From Spodoptera frugiperda (Eukaryota > Arthropoda > Insecta > Lepidoptera > Noctuidae), in the NCBI RefSeq assembly GCF_023101765.2, contig NC_064225.1, positions 1,736,001 to 1,800,000 on the forward strand: a stretch of 64,000 bases of DNA, in the 5' to 3' direction. The position numbers were made by a program, and so were the translations under genes. Below, one piece after another: positions 22,585 through 33,920 of this stretch. The first letter of the stretch is position 1, and each line of letters starts with the position of its first letter. The notes under the pieces were generated by a model that ran no database searches, was not told where the DNA came from, and saw only the letters and a list, made by a program, of their open reading frames with translations.

Positions 22585-22738
22585 TCCATCAGACCAACAC
22601 GGATGGGGGGCCCAGTAGAGGTGATGCCTGATCTGGAGCTGCGAACTACCTAGCGGGTTTACCGGGGCTCCGGCTCTCCCTCTCGCTGTGTCCAAGGCGG
22701 GAGAAATAATTGGATTATTTCCCCCTCAAATAAAACAT
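22585..22738 (+). repeat. family B copy extended into the R1-LINE 3' region
   Basis: Starts CCATCAGACCAACACGGATG and GGGGGGCCCAGTAG, which match the LINE at 63370-63420 upstream of the usual family B start, then continues GCTGCGAACTACCTAGCGGG. The middle (AAAGCAGGAGTAGG to GACAC) is deleted. It ends in an A-rich tail. It is the one short copy showing that family B and the LINE are physically continuous. Confidence 0.85.
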
Positions 22739-22956
22739 TAACCAGAAAGTACGCAAAGTGGTATTTTTCCAAGAAAAGATTGGGAACCCCTGGTCCAGAC
22801 GATACTCGTAAGATAGGCTTATCACAATTACTAGGATTTGCTTGTAACAATGTCATAAGTTTGAACTCCACGCCATTAAACGCAACAAACAATCCTGTGA
22901 CATAATTTGGAACAGAACAACAATGACATCATCCCACACCTAGTTTTATTACCCTA

Positions 22957-23438
22957 CTAGCTTTTACCCGTGTCTTCGTTGGCGCTGTTTCAAGGGCTCA
23001 GGGGCAGTTAAAAAAATTGCACCTTTTTTATTATTGTTATAACTTTCGTGAGACATACTTAATTAATGATTAAGTACATGTTATTGGCTTACTCGCGAAA
23101 CAGTTCGACGTGCAACTCGACTAGTTTCAAGCCATGCTAGAGACTGATCATATTCATAAGCAGCTTTCCGCGACACATCTTTTTAGTCACAAATAAATCG
23201 CTTACAAATTTTTTACTTTCTGCCATAAACATTACAAAATGCCCCATACAAACTTCAAACCTCCCATTTTAGAGAAGTGAGAGACTAGAAAGATACTAGA
23301 AAAAACCTAGGTCACTCTCCATCCCTTCAATTGTCTCCAATTCAACAATCATGTCCACACGTCGCTCCGTTTTACCATGAAAGATGGACAAATAAACAGA
23401 CACACACACACTTTCATATTTATAATATTAAGTATAGA
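22957..23438 (-). mobile_element. 482-bp non-autonomous Helitron
   Basis: Minus-strand start TCTATACTTAATATTATAAA preceded by A, and end CACGGGTAAAAGCTAG followed by T. Both ends and both flanking bases fit Helitrons. The interior is non-coding. Confidence 0.65.
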
Positions 23439-23687
23439 TTTTATGGCGCCACACTTACCCATTACCCCCATAGGTAACGGTGACATAATTACCCAAACAC
23501 GACATGGAATGGTTCGGGGTTGGTGTAGGTTGTTTTTAGGTATTTTTGTCTGTAACACCATAGACGTAGCGTGTTTCTGTGGTGAAATTGAGTTAGGACA
23601 TGTATTAATACATATAAAATTGATTATTAATTGTTGTAATTATTTCGTTGATCTCGTGAAAATAGTAGATCAAAATACATTTTTAAC

Positions 23688-23780
23688 TAACTTCAAAAAA
23701 GGAGGTTCTATATTATGTTTGTGCGCGATTACCTCGCGTTTGGGTGAACCAATGTTGATGCGGTTTTCAGTATAGTATTT
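23688..23780 (+). repeat. dispersed repeat with GCGATTACCTCGCGTTTGG
   Basis: The same word order (GCGATTA.CTCGC.TTTGG, then GATGC.GTTTTCA..ATAGTATTT) recurs at 44862-44925. Unassigned family. Confidence 0.45.
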
Positions 23781-23797
23781 TTATACACTTACGTGCT

Positions 23798-24011
23798 TGA
23801 CTGCACAGTTGGTACGGAGGCTGGGCAAACGACTGCCGCGCTACATGCAGCGGTTTCGATTCCCGTACGAAACAACTTTTTTATTGATCCGCAAATTGTT
23901 GTTTCGGGTCTGAGTTTCATGTGTATCTGAACTTGTATGTTTGGAAACGCACCTATGACATAAGTAAAATAAATCTTAGTGTGGGGCAACGTTTGATTAA
24001 TCAAAAAAATA
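23798..24011 (+). repeat. family D tRNA-headed SINE
   Basis: TGACTGCACAGTTGGTACGG head, B-box-like GTTTCGATTCCCGTACG, then CAAATTGTTGTTTCGGGTC and the GGGGCAACGTTT tail followed by A-rich sequence. About 210 bp. Confidence 0.75.
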
Positions 24012-24364
24012 TTTAGAAGAGGACCATAATCTATCAGGAGCAGGTAGCGATGATAATAATAATCCTTTGCCCAATAAAAGAATGCTATATCTAACACAAT
24101 ATTCATGTTTAACCAACACTACGCTTTAGGTATTATGTGAGCATGGAAGCTCGCAAACACTTCTTAACAAAACAAAGGTGCTCGCACAAAATAAAACATT
24201 TTGTTTGAAACAGCACCGCACTAACTAATTAGCAGCCATCCTAAGATAATGTACTTTGGAACCACAGACTTAGTAATGGGAGAAAAAGGCTTGTAAAAGG
24301 ACAAAACATTGGTACTAACATTTTACTTCGGCGACTATCGAGAAAAAAGGTTTAAGTATGATTA
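24012..24364. other. AT-rich unique sequence
   Basis: No feature recognised. Confidence 0.35.
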
Positions 24365-24450
24365 ACATCGGTGACCGACGTTAGCGGAGGATTTGTCTTC
24401 AACAGTTTTCTATTGGCAGTCAAAGACTTAACGAGAGAATCTAATACCCG
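24365..24450 (-). repeat. family N repeat
   Basis: GCGGAGGATTTGTCTTCAAC and TTGGCAGTCAAAG are complements of words at 11700-11820. Confidence 0.4.
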
Positions 24451-24517
24451 ATCCCATTCCTGAAATTCAAGACTCAACAAAACTGATGTCAAGGATTTTG
24501 GACTAAGTTCGGTTACT

Positions 24518-24670
24518 CCGGAGCTGTGGACTGCCTAGCGGGTTAGGCTCGGAAAGCAGGAGTAGGAACGGGGTGGTTTTTAGTCAGTAAGAGTCTGAGA
24601 CTCCCTCTTGCCTCGCCCAAGGCGGGAAAAGTCATTAAAAGTAACTGGATGATTTTACCCCTTAAAAAAA
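24518..24670 (+). repeat. family B retroposon
   Basis: GGAGCTGTGGACTGCCTAGC through CCCAAGGCGGGAAAAGTC, with a short inserted AAAGTAACT, and an A8 tail. It faces the next copy tail to tail. Confidence 0.85.
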
Positions 24671-24673
24671 ACA

Positions 24674-24808
24674 GTTTATTTTTTAGGGAAGAGGAGAAAA
24701 TCTTCTAATGCTTTCTCACGCCTTGTAAAACTAAAAACCTCCCCGTTCCTACTCCAGCTTTGAGCCGGAGCCCCAGTAACCAGTTAGTTAACCACAGCTC
24801 TAAATTCC
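24674..24808 (-). repeat. family B retroposon, inverted neighbour
   Basis: Minus-strand copy whose poly(A) side abuts the tail of the preceding plus-strand copy, only a few bases away. An internal deletion removes the GAGTGTCAGACTC part. Confidence 0.8.
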
Positions 24809-24922
24809 AACTAATAAATTGCGAATCTATTGCCACTAGTATTCCACCCATCAAAATTTTTGCAAACCAAAAAACACAACTAGCACTTACAGTGTGGTTA
24901 TAAGTTATATTTTTATTTTGTA

Positions 24923-25115
24923 CTAGCTTTTGCCCGTGACTTCGTTCGCGTGGAATAGTGACTTCCGGCAAATTTTTGGTTTTAACCACATAGTTCCCGA
25001 TCTCGCGGGATCTCTTCAAAAATGAGATGTGGAAGATATTCCAGGAAACTCTTCAAAAATCAACATAATGAGCTCTGCGTTTGAATTTAATAGATGTATA
25101 CTCACTTAGGGCATT
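24923..25115 (-). mobile_element. Helitron 3' part
   Basis: The minus-strand terminus CACGGGCAAAAGCTAG is at 24923-24938. The body includes CGAACGAAGTC. The 5' end is not identified. Confidence 0.45.
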
Positions 25116-25595
25116 GAAAAAATAGTTTAAAAACGGACTTAAACTAACTTAAAACTAAAGAAAGCTACGAATTACGAATTTATAACAATTAAAAAAGCCT
25201 ATCCTCTATGCTATAATAACCAAGCTTAAACTAAATAATTTAAAAGAAACGACTTAAATCTAATCTAATTAATTTATAAATTAGACTTACAATTTTATTA
25301 AAAAAACTAACTACAGTAACTAATAATCGATATCAAACTAAACCTACGTTAAATAGTTTAACCAAAAAACCAGGAAAACCTAACAAATAACTTATTAATT
25401 GACAAATACAACGAAACCAATTTAGAATATACGAAACAGCAGGACCACTACAGACAAATAATCATACGACTGATAATACACTTTTTCTACGATAGTACCG
25501 AAGCGCTCGGCCGATACCCAACCAAATGAATGTAACGAAACCATAGCGCGATCTATTTCGATCCCAACGCCATCTATCGAGGATAAAGACAACTT
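25116..25595. other. AT-rich unique sequence
   Basis: Nothing recognised. Confidence 0.35.
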
Positions 25596-25599
25596 GGAT

Positions 25600-25908
25600 T
25601 ATTTATTTATACTCCGTTCGGGCATTTTCTTTGTACTAAAAGTTTAATTATATTGATATTATTTTTTTCATACCTTTTTACTATTTATTTACTTTTTTCG
25701 ATGAATTAAAACAATAACATGAACCGAAGTCGTGTAACGATCGACATAGAATTATCTATACTCCGTTAGAGCATTTTCTTTGTACTAAATGTTTTATTAT
25801 ATTGATATTATTTTTTTCATACCTTTTTACTATTTATTTACTTTTTTTCGAAAAATAAAACAACAACATGAACCGAAGTCGTGTAACGATCGACATAGAA
25901 TTATTTAT
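25600..25908. repeat. 149-bp tandem duplication (two units)
   Basis: ACTCCGTT starts at 25611 and 25760. Both units run through GCATTTTCTTTGTACTAAA, CATGAACCGAAGTCGTGTAA and CGATCGACATAGAATTAT. It sits directly against the 441-bp array. Confidence 0.85.
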
Positions 25909-25909
25909 A

Positions 25910-27685
25910 AATAATTTATTTCTTATTTTTATTTTTTGATTTTTGAAATAAAAATATATCTATGTCCTTTCTAAGGTTCTAAACTATATCTGTACCAAAT
26001 TTCAACCAAATCCGTCAAATAGTTGCGGAGATTAATGGTATAAGCATAGAATGTTCGACGTGATTCTTTAATTTGACATAACTTTTTTATTTATGAACCG
26101 ATTGACATGAAACAAACACTAAATGTAAATTTAAGCATCCCACAATATATTCGTGAAAACCGCATCCAACTCGGATCAGCCGTTTCTGAGATTAGCGCGC
26201 ACAGACGAACAGACAAACAGACAAACAGACAAACAGACAAAAAAAAAGTTAATTACATTTTTGGGTTCGACATCGACATAACAATAACCCCTGCTATTTT
26301 TTTTATTTTTATTTTCAATGTACAGACAGCACTTTTCTACGATTTTATTATATGTATAGATATAGATTTTTATTTTTTGATTTTTGAAATAAAAATATAT
26401 CTATGTCCTTTCTAAGGTTCTAAACTATATCTGTACCAAATTTCAACCAAATCCGTCAAATAGTTGCGGAGATTAATGGTATAAGCATAGAATGTTCGAC
26501 GTGATTCTTTAATTTGACATTACTTTTTTATTTATGAACCGATTGACATGAAACAAACACTAAATGTAAATTTAAGCATCCCACAATATATTCGTAAAAA
26601 CCGCATCCAACTCGGATCAGCCGTTTCTGAGATTAGCGCGCACAGACGAACAGACAAACAGACAAACAGACAAACAGACAAAAAAAAAGTTAATTACATT
26701 TTTGGGTTCGACATCGACATAACAATAACCCCTGCTATTTTTTTTATTTTTATTTTCAATGTACAGACAGCACTTTTCTACGATTTTATTATATGTATAG
26801 ATATAGATTTTTATTTTTTGATTTTTGAAATAAAAATATATCTATGTCCTTTCTAAGGTTCTAAACTATATCTGTACCAAATTTCAACCAAATCCGTCAA
26901 ATAGTTGCGGAGATTAATGGTATAAGCATAGAATGTTCGACGTGATTCTTTAATTTGACATTACTTTTTTATTTATGAACCGATTGACATGAAACAAACA
27001 CTAAATGTAAATTTAAGCATCCCACAATATATTCGTAAAAACCGCATCCAACTCGGATCAGCCGTTTCTGAGATTAGCGCGCACAGACGAACAGACAAAC
27101 AGACAAACAGACAAACAGACAAAAAAAAAGTTAATTACATTTTTGGGTTCGACATCGACATAACAATAACCCCTGCTATTTTTTTTATTTTTATTTTCAA
27201 TGTACAGACAGCACTTTTCTACGATTTTATTATATGTATAGAAGATAATTTATTTTTATTTTTTGATTTTTGAAATAAAAATATATCTATGTCCTTTCTA
27301 AGGTTCTAAACTATATCTGTACCAAATTTCAACCAAATCCGTCAAATAGTTGCGGAGATTAATGGTATAAGCATAGAATGTTCGACGTGATTCTTTAATT
27401 TGACATAACTTTTTTATTTATGAACCGATTGACATGAAACAAACACTAAATGTAAATTTAAGCATACCACAATATATTCGTGAAAACCGCATCCAACTCG
27501 GATCAGCCGTTTCTGAGATTAGCGCGCACAGACGAACAGACAAACAGACAAACAGACAAAAAAAAAGTTAATTACATTTTTGGGTTCGACATCGACATAA
27601 CAATAACGCCTGCTATTTTTTTTATTTTTATTTTCAATGTACAGACAGCACTTTTCTACGATTTTATTATATGTATAGATATAGA
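25910..27685 (-). repeat. 441-bp tandem array, four Helitron-like units
   Basis: The ATG of ATGAAACAAACAC recurs at 26107, 26548, 26989 and 27434, giving a period of 441, 441 and 445 bp. Units are almost identical. Each holds a (GACAAACA)n run of variable length and, on the minus strand, the word GCGCGCTAATCTCAGAAAC, which parallels the Helitron at 44007. The right end reads TCTATATCTATACATATAAT on the minus strand with an A before it, a Helitron-like 5' end. Repeated 84- to 102-codon frames are a by-product of the repetition, not genes. Confidence 0.9.
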
Positions 27686-27689
27686 TGTA

Positions 27690-28030
27690 TGTATGTCTCT
27701 ACGTACCGCCTTGAGAATTAAGTACGTACTTTGATTACGTCATAATAACAAGAAAAAATAAAAATTAACAGTGGTTCTCTGTCCATTCCAAGGCAATGAC
27801 AAACTCATAATATACTTTTATTTTTACTTTCTTAGAAGTGTTAGCATACGCGCCTGCGCTTTCAAAGTTGTGATACACTGGGCGACGAATTTCATTTTAT
27901 TGAAACCATTTTCTGCTGTGTTGTTATATGAATCAGTAACTTTGTTCAACGTTCTTCGGAATAAGAATGAAATGATTGAAGATAATTTCTAAATGATAAC
28001 AATTTGAACTGATTATAATAATAAAGTTAC
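27690..28030. other. AT-rich sequence after the array
   Basis: A 73-codon plus-strand frame is present without motifs. Nothing else recognised. Confidence 0.35.
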
Positions 28031-28033
28031 TCT

Positions 28034-28222
28034 TTTTGTGACATTGTATAATTATTTGTCATTTTATGTATAATATTTTGCACTGTATGTATAAGTTTTG
28101 ACATGGTACGTATAATTTTTTGATTTTGTAGATTTTTTTGGCACGGTATGTATAATTTTTGACATGGTATGTATAATTTTTGACGTGGTACGTATAATTT
28201 TCTGACAATGTAATTTTTGTTC
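28034..28222. repeat. minisatellite of ~21-bp units
   Basis: Degenerate repeats of TGACATGGTATGTATAATTTT, about nine units. Because the period is near 21, one minus-strand frame stays open and encodes a repeating KLYIPCQ-like heptapeptide. Coding function is unlikely. Confidence 0.75.
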
Positions 28223-28224
28223 TT

Positions 28225-28680
28225 TGAAAAATTTGTCATGTTATTAAGTCTTGTGAAGAACATACCTTCCAAAATTAAATGAACTTATGCTAACAAATGT
28301 AGGCACATAAGCCCATTGCTAAAATCTATTTAAATCTTACATTACCTAAATCCCAGTGTACCCCGGACTTGTAGTGAGTTAACTTTTACCACAATGTAAA
28401 GAAGTTGCAAATGTTCCATTCGTTTTATTTTCAATGTGCTAACCTTTCGTTTTTAGATTTATTTTAACACTAAATAAGGAAGGAAGCTTTGTTCTCTAGG
28501 AAACATGATTTCTTGCTTGTTGTTCCTAGTAAAGGGTAAGCAGAGAAGAACTAATAAGAATAAGAATACGAATAAGAATAAATTTATTAACGAACTTCAC
28601 AATCATTATGGTAATATTTGATCGATTTAAGGAAGTTATTTTCTATTATCTGTATGTTTTATTAGATTTATTGTAATTGA
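28225..28680. other. AT-rich sequence with an AATAAG run
   Basis: A short imperfect AATAAG repeat lies at about 28552-28592. Otherwise nothing recognised. Confidence 0.35.
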
Positions 28681-28683
28681 AAA

Positions 28684-28925
28684 AGCAGGCAGAGGTGCAC
28701 ATTACAACACGTAATGCCGCTATACAATGTACACCCACTTTTCACCATTTGTGTTATAAGTCCCATGTAATACGGGGTGAGCCTATTGCCTTATACTGGG
28801 CACTATTCCAGACTCCGTGCTACTACTGAGAAATATTCGAAAAACCGAAAAAAAGCCCAGTAATACTTTGTCTGACCCGGAAATCGAAACCAAGAACCCT
28901 TGCCACTAGTCGACCCGTTGGTCGA
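28684..28925 (-). repeat. family C SINE
   Basis: Minus-strand copy: GCAGGCAGAGGTGCACATTA tail, CTCCGTGCTACTACTGAGA body and a degraded head with CCGGAAATCGAAACC. Confidence 0.7.
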
Positions 28926-29037
28926 CCAACGACGCAATCATTTATTGTATTGCCATTATTCCAAAAGAAATCTTTTAAAGATATTAAAATGTCTTGCAAA
29001 GATTGTCTACTCGTACCAAACTAGCGGTTGTAGAGAG

Positions 29038-29156
29038 CAGCCAAGAGCAGAAATAGGATCGGGGTGGTTTTTAGTCAGTAAGAGTCTGATACTCACTCTC
29101 ACCTCACACTAGGCGGGAGAAGGCATTGTATGATTTTTCCCCTCTCAAAAACAAAA
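29038..29156 (+). repeat. family B fragment
   Basis: ATCGGGGTGGTTTTTAGTCA through GGCGGGAGAAGG and a degenerate A tail. The 5' third is missing. Confidence 0.75.
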
Positions 29157-29399
29157 TGCTGTTTGCTTATGTAACTCAACAGAGATGCCATATGTTTAGC
29201 ACATGCGACTAAAGCCTTGTAAGTGCTGCCCTGAATATGTAATACGTACTAGAATACTTCTAACGGATTTATGGATGGGTAATTTATTGGTTGTATTTAA
29301 ATAAGGGCTTTATTCCATTTACGTGAGGGTTTTATTCCATTTAATAAAGTATTACCTACCTTTTAAATACAAGAAGATAGCACTTAAAGTGGGTTACTC

Positions 29400-29580
29400 C
29401 AGCTCAACAGGCAGAAGTGGGAACGGGGTGATTTTTGCTGGTCTTAGCGGGTTACCGAGACACCGGCTCAAAAAACAGGAGTAGGAACGGGGTGGGTTTT
29501 GGTCAGCAAGGGTCTGACACTCCCTCTGGCCTCACCCAAGGCCGAAGAAGTCGTTAGATGATTTTTCCCTTAGAAAAAAA
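29400..29580 (+). repeat. family B copies, partly duplicated
   Basis: GGGAACGGGGTGATTTTTG (29419) begins one partial copy, and GTCTTAGCGGGTTACCGAG (29440) begins a second that runs to GATTTTTCCCTTAGAAAAAA. The pair suggests one copy inserted into another. Confidence 0.7.
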
Positions 29581-30515
29581 GACGTCAACTTGCCTAACCT
29601 TAACGATAATAGGTGGAAATTAATAATGAATAAATGATTTTGACATTACCTCCTTTTAAATTTTTTGTCAAAATCCTTGATAGATTCAGATATTTTGGAC
29701 TAAAATTAATTATTAATTTCGAATCCAAGAGAAAATCAAATCCTAAATTCGGCATTCGTAGTTATATTTTATACTCGACCGTTGCTTCTTGCAGTAAAAA
29801 GCATGGAGTCTGGAATATCATTTACGACATTTTATACACTCCTATGCATTTTAAAAAGAGGCATATTGAACACCTGTACTAAAATCGTTGGCCAATCACA
29901 CCGTTAAACATAGGCCTCTTCCGGGAAGAAATCGGGCGTGATGGTATGTTAAATTACTTATATTTTGATGCAGTCGCGCGCCTAGCAACAGGCTCTCACG
30001 CATAATCAATTAGACACTCCCTAGACATCGGGCCACTTCGGGCAAACTCGGCTATCTTCGTCACTCCTCGGCTGTCAGACCACTCCACACACTAACGTTA
30101 AACATCACATTATCTAAAAATAGAGCTAGAATAAGCACAAAACAATTTCTTATTTTTATTAAACGAAAAAAAAATAGCATTTTTTTACAAAACCGTTGGT
30201 TGCACTTGCACATCACATCATACGGCTTAGCTATTGTTAAACGGGTTTTTAGCGGGAGCTGAGAGCTTTACATCTATCTCTTTTACTCTTATATTGTGGA
30301 GATTGTTTGTCTCGCTTACTCGTGGTGTCGTGTTAAGGATGGAGGCACAGGAGACGTTTTTTTATTTAAATTTGAATAAATTTACACTTTTAAAGAAAGG
30401 TTTTGAGTTTATATAGGGTTTTTGAACTCTTGCGCCGTTCGTCATTATGTGGTGATGTTATAAAATCGATGTTGTGATGTTTATAACTGTTTTGTTTATT
30501 GCCATTGGTATAGTT
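29581..30515. other. unassigned sequence
   Basis: Mostly AT-rich. A moderately GC-rich patch (29990-30080, CGGGCCACTTCGGGCAAACT) matches none of the families here. Short frames at 29634 and 30234 lack motifs. Confidence 0.3.
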
Positions 30516-30755
30516 TTTTTGTTTATGGTATAAGCCGGTAAATGAGCGGACGGATCACCTAATTTTAAGCAATCGTCGCCGCCTATAGACACCCGAAACA
30601 TCAGAGGCATTATAAGTGCGTTGCTGGCCTTTTAGGGGTTTGGAATTTAAGGGTTGTAGGTCAAATCGAGAATTGGGAAGATAAGGAAGAGGGGTAATTG
30701 GGCCTCCAGTAATCACACTCACATAATGCAAGCGTTGTTTCACTTCGCTTTTCAT
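30516..30755 (-). repeat. family A retroposon
   Basis: TATGGTATAAGCCGGTAAAT through GCGTTGCTGGCCTTTTAGGG to AAGCGTTGTTTCACTTCGC, where it ends before the usual 5' part. Confidence 0.75.
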
Positions 30756-31007
30756 ATTTATATTTAGAGTGAAGACGAGGCTTCAGTTTTGTTTTGGCTA
30801 CTGATGATATATGTATATGCAGATTACGTGATTACTTCTGATGTAATTGTTGATAACATAATACGTAATTTTGTTTTTTAAAATGACGAAAGTGTTATTG
30901 GTTGATGAATTATAACGTAAGTACTTTATCTGCATCAGTTGGTTTGACGATTATCATGAAGCAATCATTTCTTAGTTAGTTATTAAAATGTTGTTTACAA
31001 AACAAAC

Positions 31008-31250
31008 AACGTCACGCCTTTTATCCTTAAAGGGGTAGGCAGAGGTGCACATTACGGCACGTAATGCCGCTAAACAATATACACCCACTTTTCATCATTT
31101 ATGTTTTAAGTCCCATGTAATAGGGGGTGAGCCTATTACCATGTACTGGGCACAATTCTAGACTTCGTGCCACTACTGACAAATTTTCGGAAAACCGAAA
31201 AAATAGCAGTAATACTTTGCCCGACACGGGCATCGATCAACGAGGCAGTC
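31008..31250 (-). repeat. family C SINE
   Basis: GTCACGCCTTTTATCCTTAA, GCAGAGGTGCACATTACGGC and CACTACTGACAAATTTTCG in minus orientation. The head is degraded. Confidence 0.72.
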
Positions 31251-31665
31251 GTGTATAAAATGTTATTTAGTATTTTAATAACTTTTTTCTTCAGTCAAAC
31301 TCTGGACTCTTACCCTGCAACCACATAGCAACAAGACAAAAAAGAATGAATGAGTGAAAGAAATAATAAATAACCAAATTAAAACAAAGATTTATTTTGC
31401 TTTGAAATCTTTCCTTTACCTTTTTTTACCTTTCTTTTAAACATAAGTTATTGAAGCTCTGATGCAACGATTTGTGGGATCCCTAATCAAAACTTTCGGT
31501 TTACTTTTTTCAAAATGCTTTTAATTACTCTTTTTCTTTAATCGTGTTGGAGCATTCTCGTGGGTTTTAGAAGTGATATTTGATTACATGTTTATGGGAT
31601 TTTGAGCTTTATTGCACACTAATTTCTACCAGCATTCTCGTGGGATAAAAAGTATTCTATTACCC
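31251..31665. other. AT-rich unique sequence
   Basis: AGCATTCTCGTGGG occurs twice (near 31551 and 31631). Nothing else recognised. Confidence 0.35.
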
Positions 31666-31667
31666 AA

Positions 31668-31772
31668 GTCAAGGAATGGGGTGGTTTTTAGTCAGTAAGA
31701 GTCTGACACTCCCTCTCACCTCACCCAAGGCGGGAGAAGACATTGAATGACTTTCCCCCTTTAAAAAAGACA
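31668..31772 (+). repeat. family B fragment
   Basis: AAGGAATGGGGTGGTTTTTAG through CTTTCCCCCTTTAAAAAA. The 5' part is missing. Confidence 0.75.
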
Positions 31773-31928
31773 CCATACCACCAACAAATCAAAATGTCTT
31801 TTAAGATCTTTTGTATAACGTCTCGTAATTTCAATCCGACCATAAAATTTATTTTGACATGTGCAAGATTCATGTTATTGAAACAAACATTAATTAGGTA
31901 GGAATTGATCGTAATTTAATTAGACATT

Positions 31929-31972
31929 TTTTTTTTTTTTTTTAAATTTAATGGGTCGACGTTTGACCGCAA
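31929..31972 (-). repeat. very short tail copy of the 18.8-kb LINE
   Basis: A long T run then AATTTAATGGGTCGACGTTT matches the 3' terminus of the LINE at 18835. It is an extreme 5' truncation. Confidence 0.65.
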
Positions 31973-32047
31973 ATACGAAGATGAAAATACTGTAGTCGAA
32001 TAAATTCATGAAGAAGTACAATAATGATATTATTTATATATTATATT

Positions 32048-32343
32048 AAAGTGGAGGCCAGAGATGTACTATTCTACGTTGCAATCATATTTATTGGTAC
32101 ACATAGCATAGCACTGGTGGAAACGGACTCAGCTGTTTTTACATGGAAAGATGTATGCTATAGATACGTGCAATGGATGCGTGCTATGGATGGCTTCCCT
32201 ACTATCTATACTCGAGCTGCGCATCTTACTCACACCGCTACATAGCTTAGTACCAAAAACGGTCAAATAGTTTCAAAACTTAGCTATTACAATACATCTT
32301 TGTAGCATAGCTACATAGCATATCTCTTGTGGAAAAACACCCA
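32048..32343 (+). mobile_element. fold-back MITE, family E
   Basis: Left GGCCAGAGATGTACTATTCT and right CATATCTCTTGTGGAAAAACACCC are complementary in outline (the right end holds the family's TCTCTTGTGGAAAAACACC). The interior has GGAAAGATGTATGCTATAGA and ATGGATGCGTGCTATGGATG. About 300 bp. Confidence 0.6.
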
Positions 32344-32344
32344 T

Positions 32345-32930
32345 AATAGCTACCAGAATCCATGGTTTCTTTTCTTCGATCACGTTTATATTAGTGATCG
32401 AAGTTTATATGGTCAATGGTAAATGGTCAAATGGTATTTCAATTGGTCTTGTAGACCGTACCTTAAAACTTTAACTTAAATCTTCGCACATCCATACGCG
32501 TTCAAACTAATTAAATATCTTGAATATCTGCTTCAAAAACCCGAAACTGAATCATTTGGGAATGTTTCTCAGAAGGCGATCGGCTCTTGTTTCGTTTTGT
32601 TCCATTTTGTAAATGAGGAAGCGAATGTTTTACTTCTTTTTTGGTATTTGGGTGTCCAAAAGTGTAGTTCACTTTGGGAACATAGGCATTCAAAGATGTT
32701 AATGCATTTGAAGCGAAAAGATATGGCAGAGCTACCTAAAGTTACTAGTGAAATACCGGAATAGAATAAATATATATTTGCATTTATTGCCATCCCTTTC
32801 TTTAGTTGTAAAGAGATAAAGAGAGCAATAGTTTATATTAAAGTCATATTCATTTATGTATATCAATTCATTCTTAATAAGGCACTTTTAAAACGTCATA
32901 GGAAGATGGATGATGATGAATGGGTACTTA
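32345..32930. other. AT-rich unique sequence
   Basis: Minus-strand frames of 60 and 74 codons lack motifs. Nothing recognised. Confidence 0.35.
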
Positions 32931-33118
32931 GGCCTTTTGGGGGTTAGGAATTTAAGGGTTGTTGGGGAATTGGGTATTGTGAAGATTGGGAAGGGGCCTT
33001 CGGTAACCTCACTCACACAACGAAACAACGCAAGCGTTGTTTCACGTCGGTTTTCTGTAAGGCCGTGGTATCACTCCGGTCGAGCCGGCCCATTGTCAAA
33101 GCATGGCTCTCCCACACT
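32930..33118 (-). repeat. family A retroposon, 3' truncated
   Basis: GCCTTTTGGGGGTTAGGAAT through CATGGCTCTCCCACAC. It lacks the poly(A) third. Confidence 0.78.
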
Positions 33119-33203
33119 TTGTCGTCAACTACCGCATTTTTTGCAAAAGACTGTTTTTTTATTTTAGTAGAACTTACTCTTACCTTCTTTTTCATATGAC
33201 TGA

Positions 33204-33352
33204 GGTTTCAGTATACCTCTCAGCCTCTCAGGGTAGACAGTAGGTACCTCTACATCACAGGGGAATAACAACAATCATGGTTTTTACCAACGAAATGAAC
33301 CCGGAACCTCGTGCGCAGTAGTCACGCATCCAACCACTAAACCCAATGAGCA
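33204..33352 (-). repeat. possible tRNA-headed SINE, distinct family
   Basis: On the minus strand TGCTCATTGGGTTTAGTGGT resembles an A-box region, and GAGGTTCCGGGTTCATTTCG a B-box region ~35 bases later. The body has CTGAGAGGCTGAGAGG. Only one copy is seen here, so the family call is tentative. Confidence 0.4.
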
Positions 33353-33704
33353 ATCAATTTAATGTTTATTTTATTAATTAAACGTTTATGAAGTTGAATC
33401 ATTCCAGTATTCTAAGAAGGTAAGATTCATATTCATAATAAGCAGCAGATCAATGTACTCCAATTTGTTAATTTTTTCATGGGATTTTCGTCTTTATATC
33501 AAAGTAATAAAGTTGAGAATCTAAAAGAGTACCGATAGCTTTACCTGCTGGTTGTATGTCTGGAGGATTTTCATGAAAATGTGACGCAAATTCCATTCAA
33601 GTGTAGAGTAAAAAGTCTCGATTTCGAGTATTTGTATATGCTGGAATTCTTTGAAAAAGGCTGACTAGGTACATATTTACAATTGGCTATCTTTCGCTCT
33701 TTGC

Positions 33705-33828
33705 GCTCTCCAGGGCGAAGCGGGAAGGAGCGTCAGACTTTTACTGACTAAAAACCACCCCGTTCCTACTCCTGCTTTTTGAGCCGGAGCCCTGGTAAAC
33801 TCGCTAGGTAGTCCGCAGCTCCGGTCTT
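33705..33828 (-). repeat. family B retroposon, tail lost
   Basis: GTCAGACTTTTACTGACTAA through TAGGTAGTCCGCAGCTCCGG on the plus strand. The poly(A) side is eroded (CAGGGCGAAGCGGGAAGG). Confidence 0.8.
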
Positions 33829-33920
33829 TGAAAATACTGGGACCATTATAAATTCGTATTGGTACATAAAGAATCCCACGGATACTTCAAAAAAACAAAA
33901 CCTATCGTTTATTTTTTATC

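Noticed and set aside
26200..27560. CRISPR-like array of short repeats
   Set aside because: The GACAAACA repeats have no spacers and belong to an animal tandem repeat.
26107..27734. Four repeated 84- to 102-codon open frames
   Set aside because: They are the same frame in each 441-bp tandem unit, contain the (GACAAACA)n simple repeat and AT-rich tract, and have no motif.
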